A program made the translations under genes and the position numbers. A stretch of DNA of 37,344 bases from Pseudomonadota bacterium. Its GTDB lineage: Bacteria; Pseudomonadota; Alphaproteobacteria; Acetobacterales; Acetobacteraceae. This document shows, one piece after another, positions 17,019 through 28,225 of the stretch; position 1 is the first letter of the stretch, and each line of letters starts with the position of its first letter. The stretch covers positions 1-37,344 of the forward strand of contig JAJXWD010000028.1 of NCBI GenBank assembly GCA_021781835.1, in the 5' to 3' direction. The notes under the pieces were generated by a model. That model ran no database searches and was not told the origin of the DNA. It worked only from the letters and a program-made list of their open reading frames with translations.

Positions 17019-18113
17019 TTATTTCTCCCCCTCATGGTCTTTGGGCTTGGCGCTGAAATGCTTCACGGCGCTGGCCGCGGCATGGGCGGCGACACCAGCC
17101 AGCGCGATGCCGGCGGCCGTCCCGCCAATTTCATCGGCCGTGGCTTCAATGCCAAAGGCAGCGCCGATATTGGCCAGGCGCGAATAAAACGGCCCGTTAT
17201 CCCAGAAATGATCTTCCGAGCAGCCCAGGCAGCCATGGCCGGACTGGATGGGAAAGGACACGCCGCCATTCCAGCGCGTGGTCGAGCAGGCATTATAGGT
17301 GGTCGGCCCCTTGCAGCCCATTTTGTAGAGGCAATAGCCCTTGCGCGCGCCGTCATCGTCCCAGGATTGAACGAACTCGCCGGCATCGAAATGCGGGCGG
17401 CGATAGCATTTATCGTGGATGCGCTGGCCGTAAAACATGGCCGGGCGCCCGCGCGAATCAAGCTCGGGCAGCCGGTTGAAGGTGACGATATAGGAAATCA
17501 CCCCGGTCATCACCTCGGCGATGGGCGGGCAGCCCGGCACCTTGATGATCGGCTTGTCGGTAATCACCTTATCAATGGGCACGGCCTGGGTCGGGTTGGG
17601 GCGCGCGGCCTGCACGCAGCCCCAAGAGGCACAAGCCCCCCAGGCGATGACCGCCTTGGCGTTCGCCGCCACCTCCCGCAATTTTTCCACAAACGGCCGC
17701 CCGCCGGTAATGCAGTACATGCCGTCCTCGTTCAGCGGCGGGTTGCCCTCGACCGCCAGCACATATTCGCCGGGATATTTGGCCGGAATCTCGGTCAGCG
17801 CCTTTTCGGCATCCGCCCCGGCCGCCGCCATCAGCGTGTCGTCATAATCGAGCGAGATCATCTTCAAGATGACATCGGAGGCCAGCGGGCTGCCCGAGCG
17901 GATGAAGCTTTCCGAGCAGCAGGTGCATTCGAGCCCGTGCATCCACAGCACCGGCAGGCGCGGCTTGGTTTCCATGGCATGGGCGATGGCCCCGGCATAA
18001 GCCGGCTCCAGCCCGAGCGCCGCGGCGGTGAGGCTGCAAAATTTCAGAAAGGAGCGCCGCGACGTACCCTGCGCGCGCATGATGTCATAGAAGGTCTGGA
18101 GTCTCTCGGCCAC
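17019..18113 (-). CDS. hupS: Uptake [NiFe] hydrogenase small subunit, oxygen-tolerant type
   Basis: GTG 18113 is preferred: it has GAGGGAG upstream and gives the family-typical [16 protein letters not shown] before the Tat motif SRRSFLKF. A longer frame to 18302 has an atypical N-terminus. The precursor is 364 residues. If cleaved after AHA (residue 46), the mature protein has cysteines at 17, 19, 20, 115, 120 and 149. These are exactly the six ligands of the [4Fe-3S] proximal cluster of oxygen-tolerant membrane-bound hydrogenases; ordinary enzymes have glycine at 19 and 120. The later [22 protein letters not shown] and [10 protein letters not shown] hold the other clusters. A C-terminal hydrophobic anchor (about 305-335) contacts HupC. 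Confidence 0.96.
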   Translation of the reverse strand: MAERLQTFYDIMRAQGTSRRSFLKFCSLTAAALGLEPAYAGAIAHAMETKPRLPVLWMHGLECTCCSESFIRSGSPLASDVILKMISLDYDDTLMAAAGADAEKALTEIPAKYPGEYVLAVEGNPPLNEDGMYCITGGRPFVEKLREVAANAKAVIAWGACASWGCVQAARPNPTQAVPIDKVITDKPIIKVPGCPPIAEVMTGVISYIVTFNRLPELDSRGRPAMFYGQRIHDKCYRRPHFDAGEFVQSWDDDGARKGYCLYKMGCKGPTTYNACSTTRWNGGVSFPIQSGHGCLGCSEDHFWDNGPFYSRLANIGAAFGIEATADEIGGTAAGIALAGVAAHAAASAVKHFSAKPKDHEGEK

Positions 18114-19968
<1,855 letters not shown>

Positions 19969-19983
19969 AAATTTATGCGGGGC

Positions 19984-20013
19984 TTGGGGAGCTTTTTTCA
20001 AAAAGCTCCCCAA
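19984..20013. terminator. Bidirectional terminator-like hairpin
   Basis: A perfect 14-bp inverted repeat (TTGGGGAGCTTTTT / AAAAAGCTCCCCAA) with a two-base loop lies 16 bases after the CoA-transferase stop and 46 bases from the end of the convergent kinase gene. The runs of T on one arm and A on the other make it suitable for both directions. Confidence 0.8.
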
Positions 20014-20058
20014 AACCTCCCTGCTTTAAAAAATCCCCCCGAGAATTTTCGATCCCGC

Positions 20059-21489
20059 TCACAAGGCGGCCAGCACCGTCTCCACGAGCCTCTCCCGCGT
20101 GCCCGCGGCATCCAGCCGCCGCCAATTTTGCTGGCCGGTAACATGGCCGCGCTGGGCGCGCATCACCGCCACCGTGGCGTCCGAGGCATCATGCTCCCGC
20201 CCCGCGATCCGCGCCGCCAGCACCGCCTCCGGCGCCTCCAGCCAAAACCCGGCAAACGCCACGCCATGGCGCGCCGCCAGCGCCTCGGCCGCGGCGCGCT
20301 CCTCACCGCGCAAAAACGCCGCATCGAGCACCACGCAGGCCCCCGCCGCCAGCGCCCGCCCGGCCAGCCCGAGCATTTCGCCATAGGTTTCGGCACTGGC
20401 CGCCGCCGTGTAGTCCACCGCCGGCAGGCGCGTTTCCGGCGCCACCCCGCGCAGGCGCTTGCGCATCACATCCGAGCGCAGCACCCGCGCCCCCGCGCCC
20501 CCGCCCAGCCGCGGCGCCACCGCCGCCGCCAGGGTGGATTTGCCACCGCCGCTCAAGCCCCCAATGGCCACCAAGCGCGGCGCCGGGGCGCGCAGCAGCG
20601 CCACCGCCAGGCGCACATAAGCCGCGCCATCGCGCCCCTGCGCGGCCAAGACATGCGCCCTGATCCCCGCCCGCACCGCCATGAACAGCGGCAAAACCCC
20701 CATCGCCCCCTCATCGCCCGTGCGGTCGAGATAGCGGTTCATCACCCCGTTCGCGCCCCCGCCCTGGGCGCATAAATCCATCAGCGGAAACGCCAGATCA
20801 TAGGCCGTATCGATGCAGGAAAACTCATCCGAGAACTCGATCGCGTCAAACAGCACCGGATGCCCGTCGATGGCCACGATATTGCCCAGATGCAAATCCC
20901 CATGGCAGCGCCTGAAGCTTCCCGCCCCCCGCGCGGCCAGCTGCTCTCCACACACCCCCAAAGCCGCGCGCGTGGCGCCAATCAGTGCCTCCACCTCACG
21001 CTCCGGCAGTGGCGGCGCCAAGGCGCGCAGCCGCTCCTCATTGCCCGCCACCACCCGCCCCAGCGCGCCCGCGCCATCCCCCACCAATTTTTCCGCGCCC
21101 TGGTGAAACACCGCGATCTCATCGGCCAGTTCGCGCAGCAGCGCGGGCGTCAGCGCGCCCTGGCCGGCCAGGGCCGAAAACAACCCCGCCTCATCGAAAC
21201 GCCGCATCTCGACCACATAATCCTCTGGCTCCGGCGGGTCGAACCCCGCCGCCCCCACGCCCCGCACCGCCAGATAAAGCCCCGGCGCCGTGCGCCGGTT
21301 GAGCCGCAGCTCCGCCGCGCACAATTCCCGCCGCCGCGCGCGGGTGGACTGGTCGACAAACGCCAGTAAAACGGATTTTTTCAGCTTATAGGCACGGTCC
21401 TTGTGCAAAAACACGTAAGACACATGGGTCTCGCGCACCAGCTCGGCGCCGGCCCGCAAAAACGCGATCACCCCGCCCTGCTCATCCAT
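20059..21489 (-). CDS. Aminoglycoside-phosphotransferase-like / P-loop kinase fusion protein
   Basis: The product has 476 residues in two domains. The N-terminal half (about 1-300) is a choline-kinase/APH-like fold with CHGDLHLGNIV (catalytic loop, about residue 194) and VLFDAIEF in place of the metal-binding DFE region. The C-terminal half starts at the P-loop GGLSGGGKST (about residue 308) and resembles zeta-toxin or gluconate-kinase-like ATPases (VLRSDVMRKRL, VVLDAAFL). Proteins with this layout are usually annotated as bifunctional aminoglycoside phosphotransferase/ATP-binding protein. The substrate is unknown, and a role in antibiotic resistance should not be assumed. Its ATG overlaps the ftsH stop by eight bases (ATGGATGA), so it is coupled to the protease gene. 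Confidence 0.85.
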   Translation of the reverse strand: MDEQGGVIAFLRAGAELVRETHVSYVFLHKDRAYKLKKSVLLAFVDQSTRARRRELCAAELRLNRRTAPGLYLAVRGVGAAGFDPPEPEDYVVEMRRFDEAGLFSALAGQGALTPALLRELADEIAVFHQGAEKLVGDGAGALGRVVAGNEERLRALAPPLPEREVEALIGATRAALGVCGEQLAARGAGSFRRCHGDLHLGNIVAIDGHPVLFDAIEFSDEFSCIDTAYDLAFPLMDLCAQGGGANGVMNRYLDRTGDEGAMGVLPLFMAVRAGIRAHVLAAQGRDGAAYVRLAVALLRAPAPRLVAIGGLSGGGKSTLAAAVAPRLGGGAGARVLRSDVMRKRLRGVAPETRLPAVDYTAAASAETYGEMLGLAGRALAAGACVVLDAAFLRGEERAAAEALAARHGVAFAGFWLEAPEAVLAARIAGREHDASDATVAVMRAQRGHVTGQQNWRRLDAAGTRERLVETVLAAL

Positions 21490-23320
21490 GGTCGCGCCAC
21501 GGCTTCACCTGCTGCGCCAGCCGCTCCAGCCCGGCGCCGGAAATCGTTTCGTCATGCAGCAGCTCGCGCGCGGCCGCGCGCAATGTCTTGTCATTATCAG
21601 CCAAAATCGCCCGGGCGCGCCGGTAAGCCTCCTCGACCAGCCCGCGTATGGCGGCATCTATGGCCGCCGCCGTCGCCTCCGAATATTGTTTCGGCCGCCA
21701 ATCGCGCTCGCCGCCCTGGAGCAGATGCGCGGTCTCGGGCTCATAGGCCATCTGGCCCAGCGTCTCATCCATGCCAAAGCGCACCACCATGGCGCGCGCC
21801 ATGTCGGTCGCGCGCGCCAGATCATCGGCCGCGCCCGTGGAAATATCGGGAAACATCAAGGACTCCGCCGCCCGCCCGCCAAGCAGCACCACCATGCGGT
21901 CGCGCAGCTCCTGGCGGCTCAGCAAAAACCTGTCCTCGGTCGGGCGCGAAATCGTATAGCCCAGCGCGGCGATGCCATGGGGGATGATGGAGATTTTCTG
22001 CACCTTGTCGGTATCGGGCAGGGCCATGGCGGTAATCGCGTGGCCCATCTCATGGTGGGCGACAATCTCGCGCTCCCGGGGCGCCAGCAGCCGGTTATGT
22101 TTCTCAAGCCCGGCGATGATCCGCTCCACCGCGTTCGAGAAATCATCGAGCGTCACCGAGGCCCCGCCCCGCCGCGTGGCGAGCAGCGCCGCCTCATTGA
22201 CCAGATTGGCGAGATCCGCGCCCGAAAATCCCGGCGTCAGCGCGGCAATCTCCTCGGCCTGCACATCGTCGGCCAGCTTCACCTTGCGCATATGCAGCGC
22301 GAGAATCTGTACCCGCCCGGCCTTGTCCGGGCGATCGACCAAAATCTGGCGGTCGAAGCGCCCGGCGCGCAGCAGCGCGGGGTCGAGAATTTCCGGCCGG
22401 TTGGTGGCCGCCAGCAGCACCACGCCAATCGAGGGGTCGAACCCATCCATCTCGGCCAGCAGCTGGTTCAGCGTCTGCTCCTTCTCGTCATTCCCCCCGC
22501 CCGGAATCGCGGCATTGCGCGCGCGCCCGAGCGAATCCAGCTCGTCGATGAAAATGATGGCGGGGGCCGAACGCCTGGCCTGCTCAAACAAATCGCGCAC
22601 GCGCGCCGCCCCCACGCCCACGAACATCTCCACAAACTCAGACCCCGAAATGGAGAAAAACGGCACCCCCGCCTCACCGGCAACGGCGCGGGCCAGCAGC
22701 GTCTTGCCGGTGCCCGGCGGCCCCACCAGCAGCAGCCCCTTGGGGATATGCGCGCCCAGCCGCCCATAACCGGCCGGGTCTTTCAAAAAATCGACCACTT
22801 CCTTGAGTTCGGCCTTGGCCTCCTCAACCCCCGCGACATCGGAGAATTTCACCCCCACATCGCTTTCGGCATAAACCCGCGCCCGCGATTTGCCGACCGA
22901 GAGCATGCCCCCCGCCGTTCCGCCGCGCCCGCCCAGCATGAAATACCAGAGCGCGCCAAACATCAGCAGCGGAAACAGCCAGCTGAGCAGATTGCCGAGC
23001 AGCCCGGGCGCCGCCGTGCCGCTATAGGTCACGCCGGCCTTGCCCAGCTGGGCGGCCAGGCCCGTGTCCACCCGCTCGGTCACAAACTGGGAGGGGCCGT
23101 CTTTGGGCGGGGTTTTGTAATGGCCGGTGATTTCGCTGTCGGTCACGGTCAGGTCCGCGAGCTGCCCGGCGGCCAGCTCGGCCTGAAATTCGCTATAGGG
23201 GATGGTTTTCACATCCTGCGCGGCCTGGCGCCCCAACAGCGCCAGCAGCATCAGCGTGGCGACGATGGCGGCAATCAGCCCGCCCCATTGCGCGCCGCGG
23301 TCATTTGGTTTTTTCGCCAT
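21482..23320 (-). CDS. FtsH-like membrane AAA+ zinc metalloprotease, probably an accessory copy
   Basis: The product has 612 residues. Layout: membrane segment 1 (about 13-33), periplasmic part, membrane segment 2 (about 107-128), AAA+ domain with [17 protein letters not shown] and the second region of homology ([19 protein letters not shown]), then the protease domain with HEMGH at 423-427. Most housekeeping FtsH proteins have HEAGH. The Met, the short C-terminus and the setting between a CBS gene and a kinase fusion suggest a second, stress-linked FtsH rather than the essential one. It would remove damaged membrane proteins. It lies 63 bases downstream of the CBS gene and overlaps the kinase gene. 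Confidence 0.93.
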   Translation of the reverse strand: MAKKPNDRGAQWGGLIAAIVATLMLLALLGRQAAQDVKTIPYSEFQAELAAGQLADLTVTDSEITGHYKTPPKDGPSQFVTERVDTGLAAQLGKAGVTYSGTAAPGLLGNLLSWLFPLLMFGALWYFMLGGRGGTAGGMLSVGKSRARVYAESDVGVKFSDVAGVEEAKAELKEVVDFLKDPAGYGRLGAHIPKGLLLVGPPGTGKTLLARAVAGEAGVPFFSISGSEFVEMFVGVGAARVRDLFEQARRSAPAIIFIDELDSLGRARNAAIPGGGNDEKEQTLNQLLAEMDGFDPSIGVVLLAATNRPEILDPALLRAGRFDRQILVDRPDKAGRVQILALHMRKVKLADDVQAEEIAALTPGFSGADLANLVNEAALLATRRGGASVTLDDFSNAVERIIAGLEKHNRLLAPREREIVAHHEMGHAITAMALPDTDKVQKISIIPHGIAALGYTISRPTEDRFLLSRQELRDRMVVLLGGRAAESLMFPDISTGAADDLARATDMARAMVVRFGMDETLGQMAYEPETAHLLQGGERDWRPKQYSEATAAAIDAAIRGLVEEAYRRARAILADNDKTLRAAARELLHDETISGAGLERLAQQVKPWRDHG

Positions 23321-23383
23321 GCCCCTGCTCCCGCCGGTCTGGCGCCACCCTAACGTCTGGATGGCGCCAAGACCAGTGGCAGG

Positions 23384-23845
23384 TCAGGCGGGGCCGGCCA
23401 GCGCGCGAATGATATCGGCGCGCGCCACGATCCCCACCAGCAGGCCATCACGCACCACCGGCACGCGCTTGATATGGTGCTTGGCGAACAGATCGACGAT
23501 CTCACCGACCGAGGTGCCCTCGGTCACCGTCACCACCTCGCGGTTCATCACATCGCCGGCGGTGCGGTTTTCCTCTTTCAGATATTCCAGAAACTCGGCG
23601 GCCAGATCCTCGCCTTCCGAGAGCAGCTCAAGCCACCAGGCCTTGCGCTTGTCATGCTCGGTGCCGAGATGGCGGATCAAATCGCTCTCCGAGACCAGCC
23701 CGAGCAGCTTGCCTTCCGCATCCACCACCGGCGCGGCGCTGATATGGTGGTCGCGCAGCAGCGCCGCCACCTTGGGCACGCGGTCGTTGGGATGCACGAC
23801 GATCAGCGGCGCCACCGTCATGATCTCAGATGCCAGTTGGTTCAT
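23384..23845 (-). CDS. CBS-domain pair protein
   Basis: The product has 153 residues and consists of two CBS motifs (about 1-60 and 92-150) with DHHISAAPVVDAEGKLLGLVSESDLI and the parallel HHIKRVPVVRDGLLVGIVARADII. The insert between them (residues 63-90) is charged and helical, with two adjacent tryptophans. CBS pairs bind adenine nucleotides and usually sense energy state. AAAGGG lies just before ATG 23845, and a perfect FNR box sits 67 bases upstream. This is the first gene of the CBS-ftsH-kinase group, so it may be the energy sensor of that module. Confidence 0.9.
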   Translation of the reverse strand: MNQLASEIMTVAPLIVVHPNDRVPKVAALLRDHHISAAPVVDAEGKLLGLVSESDLIRHLGTEHDKRKAWWLELLSEGEDLAAEFLEYLKEENRTAGDVMNREVVTVTEGTSVGEIVDLFAKHHIKRVPVVRDGLLVGIVARADIIRALAGPA

Positions 23846-23905
23846 TTTACCCTTTGCCCCTCTATCTCTCGTGCGCGCCCCTTAGCCGACAAGGCGGCGC
23901 GCGCA

Positions 23906-23919
23906 TTGATTTCAATCAA
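23906..23919 (-). promoter_or_regulatory. Perfect FNR/FixK box upstream of the CBS-ftsH-kinase operon
   Basis: TTGATTTCAATCAA fits TTGAT-N4-ATCAA exactly. The centre is 67 bases upstream of the CBS start. A class II arrangement would put transcription start near 23871. It lies between the convergently ordered upstream hairpin (23929-23958) and the gene, as expected for an operon promoter. Confidence 0.78.
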
Positions 23920-23928
23920 GCACGAACA

Positions 23929-23958
23929 CCGCCCCCTGCGCGTGGCGCAGAGGGGCGG
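23929..23958. terminator. GC-rich hairpin after the DUF779 gene
   Basis: The arms CCGCCCC-CTGCGC and GCGCAG-A-GGGGCGG pair over 13 bp with one bulged A and a three-base loop. It lies 46 bases after the DUF779 stop and before the FNR box of the next operon. No U-tract follows, so intrinsic termination is only possible, not certain. Confidence 0.45.
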
Positions 23959-24003
23959 CGTCATGAACGCACCGGACTGATATGGCAACAGGCCCGCGCT
24001 TGA

Positions 24004-24411
24004 TCAACCGGCGGCGCGCGCCTCGGCGGCGGCAAGCGCCACCGCCTCGTCATCCGAAAACACCCGCGAGCGGGTGAGAAACCGCTTGCCGGTGCCGTTT
24101 TCGAGGCTGAACATGCCGCCCATGCCCGCCACCACGTCGATGATGAGCTGGGTATGTTTCCAGTACTCGAACTGCGAGGGGCTCATATAAAACGCCGCCC
24201 CGCCGATCTCGCCAAGCCGCACATCGTCGGGGCTGAGCAGATAATCGCCCACCCCAAAGCACATCGGCGCGGAGCCATCGCAACAGCCGCCAGACTGATG
24301 AAACAACACCGCGCCATATTTGGCCCGCAAGCTGGCGATCAGCTCCAGCGCGGCGTCTGTCGCCAGCACGCGCGCCGGAGCCTGGCCTGGCTCAGAAGAA
24401 GCCGAGCGCAT
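24004..24411 (-). CDS. DUF779 family protein, aldehyde dehydrogenase partner
   Basis: The product has 135 residues and matches the DUF779 family: [70 protein letters not shown] and the ending [11 protein letters not shown]. The conserved cysteine pair (GGCCDGS) and later Cys suggest metal or thiol chemistry, but no activity is established as far as I know. The family is typically encoded directly behind AldB-type aldehyde dehydrogenases, and here it overlaps the aldehyde dehydrogenase gene by 20 bases. The exact start is uncertain within that overlap. Confidence 0.85.
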   Translation of the reverse strand: MRSASSEPGQAPARVLATDAALELIASLRAKYGAVLFHQSGGCCDGSAPMCFGVGDYLLSPDDVRLGEIGGAAFYMSPSQFEYWKHTQLIIDVVAGMGGMFSLENGTGKRFLTRSRVFSDDEAVALAAAEARAAG

Positions 24412-25924
24412 TGGGGCTGTAGCTGACCAGCAGGTTCTTGGTCTGCTGGTAATGGTCGAGCATCATCTTGTGCGTCTCACGCCCGATGCCCGACTGCTTA
24501 TAGCCGCCAAACGCCGCGTGGGCGGGGTAGGCATGGTAGCAATTGGTCCACACGCGCCCGGCCTTGATGCCGCGGCCCATGCGGTACGCCCGGTTGCCAT
24601 CGCGCGACCACACGCCCGCCCCCAGGCCGTAGAGCGTGTCATTGGCCATGGCCAGCACTTCCTCTTCGGTCTTGAAGGTGGTCACCGAGAGCACCGGCCC
24701 GAAGATTTCCTCCTGGAAGATGCGCATCTTGTTGTGGCCCTTGAAGATGGTCGGGTTGATGTAATAGCCCGACGAGAGCGCCCCACCGAGATCCCCGCGC
24801 ACACCGCCGATCAGCAGCTCCGCGCCTTCCTCCTTGCCGATATCGACATAAGACAGGATCTTATGCATCTGCTCGCTCGAGGCCTGGGCGCCGATCATGG
24901 TGCTCATATCCAGCGGGCTGCCCTGCTTGATGGCGGCCACGCGCTTGATCACGCGCTCCATGAACCGCTCATAGATGCTCTCATGAATGAACGCGCGCGA
25001 CGGGCAGGTGCACACCTCGCCCTGGTTGAACGCGAACAGCACCAACCCCTCGATCGCCTTGTCGAGGAAGGCATCGTCCTCGGCCATCACATCCTCGAAG
25101 AAGATGTTGGGCGATTTGCCGCCCAGCTCCAGCGTGACGGGGATGAGGTTGTGCGAGGCATATTGCATGATCAGCCGGCCGGTGGTGGTCTCCCCGGTGA
25201 AGGCGATCTTGGCGATGCGGTTGCTTGACGCCAGCGGCTTGCCGGCCTCGAGGCCAAAGCCGTTGACGATGTTGAGCACGCCCGGCGGCAGCAGATCGGC
25301 GATCAGCTCGGCCAGCACCAGCACCGAAACCGGGGTCTGCTCGGCGGGCTTGAGCACCACGCAGTTACCGGCGGCCAGGGCGGGCGCCAGCTTCCACACG
25401 GCCATCAGAATCGGGAAATTCCAGGGGATGATCTGGCCCACCACGCCCAGCGGCTCATGGTAGTGATACGCCACCGTGTTCTCGTCGATTTCCGAAAGCG
25501 CGCCTTCCTGGGCGCGCACGCAGGCGGCGAAATAGCGGAAATGATCGACGGCCAGCGGAATATCGGCGAAGGTGGTCTCGCGGATCGGCTTGCCGTTATC
25601 AACGGTCTCGGCATAAGCGAGCAGATCGAGATTCTGCTCCATCCGGTCGGCGATCTTGTTCAAGATATTGGCGCGCGTGGTCACCGAGGTCTTGCCCCAG
25701 GCATCGGCGGCGGCATGGGCGGCGTCGAGCGCCATGTTGATATCGGCTTCCTGCGAGCGGGCGGCCTGGGTGAAGGGATGGCCGGTGATCGGCGAGATAT
25801 TGTCGAAATACTGGCCACCCAGCGGCGCGACGAACTTGCCGCCGATGAAATTGTCGTAGCGCGGCTTGAAGGTGAAGCCGGCAATGGCACTCCCCGCGGC
25901 GGGGGCAATGGCTGCGTCGAGCAT
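24392..25924 (-). CDS. NAD-dependent aldehyde dehydrogenase (AldB/AcoD type)
   Basis: The product has 510 residues. Catalytic Cys305 lies in [11 protein letters not shown], the general-base Glu in [11 protein letters not shown], and the cofactor segments in [32 protein letters not shown] and FTGETTTGR. Its closest family is the acetaldehyde/chloroacetaldehyde dehydrogenases found behind AcoR-type regulators. It would oxidise acetaldehyde or similar aldehydes to acids, which fits a cell that oxidises alcohols. A clear sigma-54 promoter lies about 80-100 bases upstream and the divergent gene encodes the matching activator. DUF779 follows. Confidence 0.93.
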   Translation of the reverse strand: MLDAAIAPAAGSAIAGFTFKPRYDNFIGGKFVAPLGGQYFDNISPITGHPFTQAARSQEADINMALDAAHAAADAWGKTSVTTRANILNKIADRMEQNLDLLAYAETVDNGKPIRETTFADIPLAVDHFRYFAACVRAQEGALSEIDENTVAYHYHEPLGVVGQIIPWNFPILMAVWKLAPALAAGNCVVLKPAEQTPVSVLVLAELIADLLPPGVLNIVNGFGLEAGKPLASSNRIAKIAFTGETTTGRLIMQYASHNLIPVTLELGGKSPNIFFEDVMAEDDAFLDKAIEGLVLFAFNQGEVCTCPSRAFIHESIYERFMERVIKRVAAIKQGSPLDMSTMIGAQASSEQMHKILSYVDIGKEEGAELLIGGVRGDLGGALSSGYYINPTIFKGHNKMRIFQEEIFGPVLSVTTFKTEEEVLAMANDTLYGLGAGVWSRDGNRAYRMGRGIKAGRVWTNCYHAYPAHAAFGGYKQSGIGRETHKMMLDHYQQTKNLLVSYSPNALGFF

Positions 25925-26005
25925 ATATGTTTCCTCTGTTTCGTTAAAAGTTTCGGATCGTCACTCTGGCCTTTTTTTGCGGTCGCGGGCCTGGCGCCGC
26001 AACTC

Positions 26006-26021
26006 AGCAAACAGCGTGCCA
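26006..26021 (-). promoter_or_regulatory. Sigma-54 (-24/-12) promoter of the aldehyde dehydrogenase gene
   Basis: On the minus strand the sequence TGGCACGCTGTTTGCT matches TGGCAC-N5-TTGC(A/T) at every conserved position. Transcription would start near 25995, leaving a leader of about 70 bases. The divergent gene encodes a GAFTGA-containing activator, which is what such a promoter needs. Confidence 0.88.
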
Positions 26022-26121
26022 AAGCCCGGCAAATGGCGGGCTGGCGCTTTGCCCCTTGGCAATGCCCGGCTTTTTCGCCTTGCGCCGGGCCTTGGCGGGC
26101 GGTTTGTCACCCCTGAAACGC

Positions 26122-26150
26122 CCCAAAACGGTACACTGTGCCATTTTGGG
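26122..26150. promoter_or_regulatory. Palindrome, probable upstream activator site for the AcoR-like regulator
   Basis: This 29-base imperfect palindrome has outer arms CCCAAAA/TTTTGGG and inner arms GGTACA/TGTGCC. Twelve of 14 positions pair about a central C. It lies about 100 bases upstream of the -24 element, the normal distance for a sigma-54 activator site, and about 120 bases before the regulator gene. A smaller repeat, GACAT/ATGTC, lies at 26187-26202. Confidence 0.6.
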
Positions 26151-26270
26151 ACGGATGCACAATTAACTTGCGCCCAAAGCACCTTTGACATACGAAAATG
26201 TCGCATGCGTCTGTCCATGACGCTCTAAAAAGTTACAAAAAAACAACCACGGCAGGATATCGTCAGCACG

Positions 26271-28181
26271 ATGCAGTCTTTCCGCTTTGCCTCACGGGCC
26301 GATCAATTGAGCTCCTCCCCCTTCCGCGGCGCCGATCCGGGAGACATCAGCCGTTCCTGGCAGCGCTGCCGCATGCTGGGGCTCACCCCTGAGCAAAACC
26401 GGCAGGATTTCCCCCATGCCTCGGGCGGCGCGCTGCGCTCGGCCCTCGAGCGGCGGGCCACGCTGGTCTCCCAGGCCCGCCCGATCATCGATTATTTTCA
26501 CGGCCAGATCAAAGACAGCGGCTGCATCATCCTGCTCTCGGATGAAAACGGCTACCTGCTCGACTCGGTCGGCGACACGGATTTCGGCCATCGCGCCGCC
26601 AAGGTGGCGCTCAGCCCCGGCGCCTCCTGGGCCGAGGAAAACCGCGGCACCAACGCCATCGGCACGGCGCTGGTCGAGCGCAAGCCCGTGGTGGTCAACG
26701 GCACCGAGCATTATCTGCGCCATAATTCCTTCCTCGCCTGCGCGGCCGCGCCGCTCTCCCAGCCCAATGGCGAGCTGCTGGGCGTGATCGACATTTCCTG
26801 CGACCACCGCGCCTACCACCCGCACACGTTCGGGCTGGTGCGCGCCGCCGCCCAGATGATCGAGAACCGCATGTTCGAGATCGCCTTCCTCAACGCCACC
26901 AAGCTGCGCTTCCACGTCTCCAGCCATTCTCTGGGCACCGTGATGGAAGGCGCCATCGCGCTGGCCGAGGATGGGCGGGTGCTTGGCGCCAACCGCGCGG
27001 CCTTCGCCATGCTCGGCCTCGCCCCCAACGACATCGGCACCCAGGACGTATCGAATTTCTTCGACGTCTCGCTCTATGAGCTGATGGACCTCGACCGCCG
27101 CGCCCAAGGCCGGCCCATGACCATCCATCTGCGCCGGGGCGAGACGGTCTATATCTCGGTCGATCAGTTCCGCGGCCAGCTCGTCCGCCGCCCGCACCCC
27201 CTCACCGAAGCCCCGCCCAAAAACGACGCGCTCGATGAGCTCGACACCGGCGATGAGCGCGTGACCCGCGCCATCGGCCAGCTCCGCCGCGTGCTCGGCC
27301 GCAAGGTGCCCATTTTGCTGCAAGGCGAAACCGGGGTGGGCAAGGATTATTTCGCCCGCGCCATCCACGCCGCCGGGCCGCGCGCCAAGGGGCCGTTCGT
27401 GGCCGTCAACTGCGCCGCCCTGCCCGAAACCCTGATCGAGTCCGAGCTGTTCGGCCACGCGCCCGGCGCCTTCACCGGCGCCAAGAAAGACGGCGCGCTG
27501 GGCCGCATCCGCGAAGCCAATGGCGGCACCTTGTTCCTCGATGAAATCGGTGACATGCCGCTCTCCGCCCAGACCCGCCTGCTGCGCGTGCTCGAGGAAG
27601 GCCAGGTCACGCCCATCGGCGGCAAGCCGGTGCCGGTGGATTTCCTGCTCATCAGCGCCACCCACGCCGATTTCTCGACCCGCATCGCCGAGAAAACCTT
27701 CCGCGCCGATCTCTATTACCGCCTCAATGGCCTGGCCGTGTCGCTGCCCGCGCTGCGCGACCGCTCAGACATCATCACCCTCGTCGAGCGCATCCTGGCC
27801 CGCGAGGCCGGCCCGCGCGGCGGGCGCGCGCCGCTGCTCTCGCCCGAGCTCGCCGCCACGCTCAACAGCCATGCCTGGCCCGGCAACATCCGCCAGCTCG
27901 CCGGCATGCTCCGCACCGCCTGCCTGATGCTCGAGGAAGACGAGGACACGCTCTGCCTGCACCATTTCAGCGAAGAGGCGCACCGCGAGCTGACCACCAG
28001 CAAACTCCCCGCGGCCAAGGCCGAAACGCTGTGCCCCGCCACCACGCTCCGCGCGCAATCGGACGCCATGATCGCCAGCGCGGTTGCCGAAGCCGGCGGC
28101 AACATCGCCGCCGCCGCCCGCAATCTGGGCATCAGCCGCAACACCCTCTACCGCCGTCTGGCGGCAATGCGCACACATTAG
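26271..28181 (+). CDS. AcoR-like sigma-54-dependent transcription activator
   Basis: The product has 636 residues. Domains in order: an N-terminal segment with SRSWQRC and a GAF-type sensor (about 60-200, with EENRGTNAIGTALVERKPVVVNG typical of AcoR), a PAS-like region (about 220-310), a AAA+ domain with GETGVGKD (about residue 353), the sigma-54-contacting GAFTGA (about 399) and a Fis-type helix-turn-helix at the end (AGGNIAAAARNLGISRNTLYRRL). AcoR-class proteins sense acetoin, acetaldehyde or related compounds. The divergent aldehyde dehydrogenase gene with a sigma-54 promoter is the obvious target. The ribosome site AGGA is rather distant (about 13 bases), so the start is the weaker part of this call. 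Confidence 0.92.
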   Translation: MQSFRFASRADQLSSSPFRGADPGDISRSWQRCRMLGLTPEQNRQDFPHASGGALRSALERRATLVSQARPIIDYFHGQIKDSGCIILLSDENGYLLDSVGDTDFGHRAAKVALSPGASWAEENRGTNAIGTALVERKPVVVNGTEHYLRHNSFLACAAAPLSQPNGELLGVIDISCDHRAYHPHTFGLVRAAAQMIENRMFEIAFLNATKLRFHVSSHSLGTVMEGAIALAEDGRVLGANRAAFAMLGLAPNDIGTQDVSNFFDVSLYELMDLDRRAQGRPMTIHLRRGETVYISVDQFRGQLVRRPHPLTEAPPKNDALDELDTGDERVTRAIGQLRRVLGRKVPILLQGETGVGKDYFARAIHAAGPRAKGPFVAVNCAALPETLIESELFGHAPGAFTGAKKDGALGRIREANGGTLFLDEIGDMPLSAQTRLLRVLEEGQVTPIGGKPVPVDFLLISATHADFSTRIAEKTFRADLYYRLNGLAVSLPALRDRSDIITLVERILAREAGPRGGRAPLLSPELAATLNSHAWPGNIRQLAGMLRTACLMLEEDEDTLCLHHFSEEAHRELTTSKLPAAKAETLCPATTLRAQSDAMIASAVAEAGGNIAAAARNLGISRNTLYRRLAAMRTH

Positions 28182-28189
28182 ATCAATAT

Positions 28190-28225
28190 TGGTTTAGATT
28201 GAGTCGACAGACGTAAGCTAAACCA
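28190..28225 (+). repeat. Structured hairpin element, copy A (conserved loop, covarying stem)
   Basis: The stem TGGTTTAG/CTAAACCA encloses a loop containing GAGTCGACAGACGTAAG. A second copy at 35485-35520 keeps this loop with two changes but has three compensated pair changes in the stem. The element begins nine bases after the AcoR-like stop codon, and the alignment to copy B continues without gaps to about 28257. Confidence 0.7.

Larger units (their letters stand above)
25925..26270. promoter_or_regulatory. Divergent regulatory region between aldehyde dehydrogenase and AcoR-like genes
   Basis: The 346-base gap holds the sigma-54 promoter and the palindrome listed separately. Bases 26155-26260 are AT-rich and probably hold the promoter of the regulator gene. 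No further gene is supported. Confidence 0.6.

Noticed and set aside
20059-21489. Antibiotic-resistance gene (aminoglycoside phosphotransferase)
   Set aside because: The APH-like fold is shared by many kinases; the fusion with a P-loop domain and the operon with ftsH do not suggest drug resistance.
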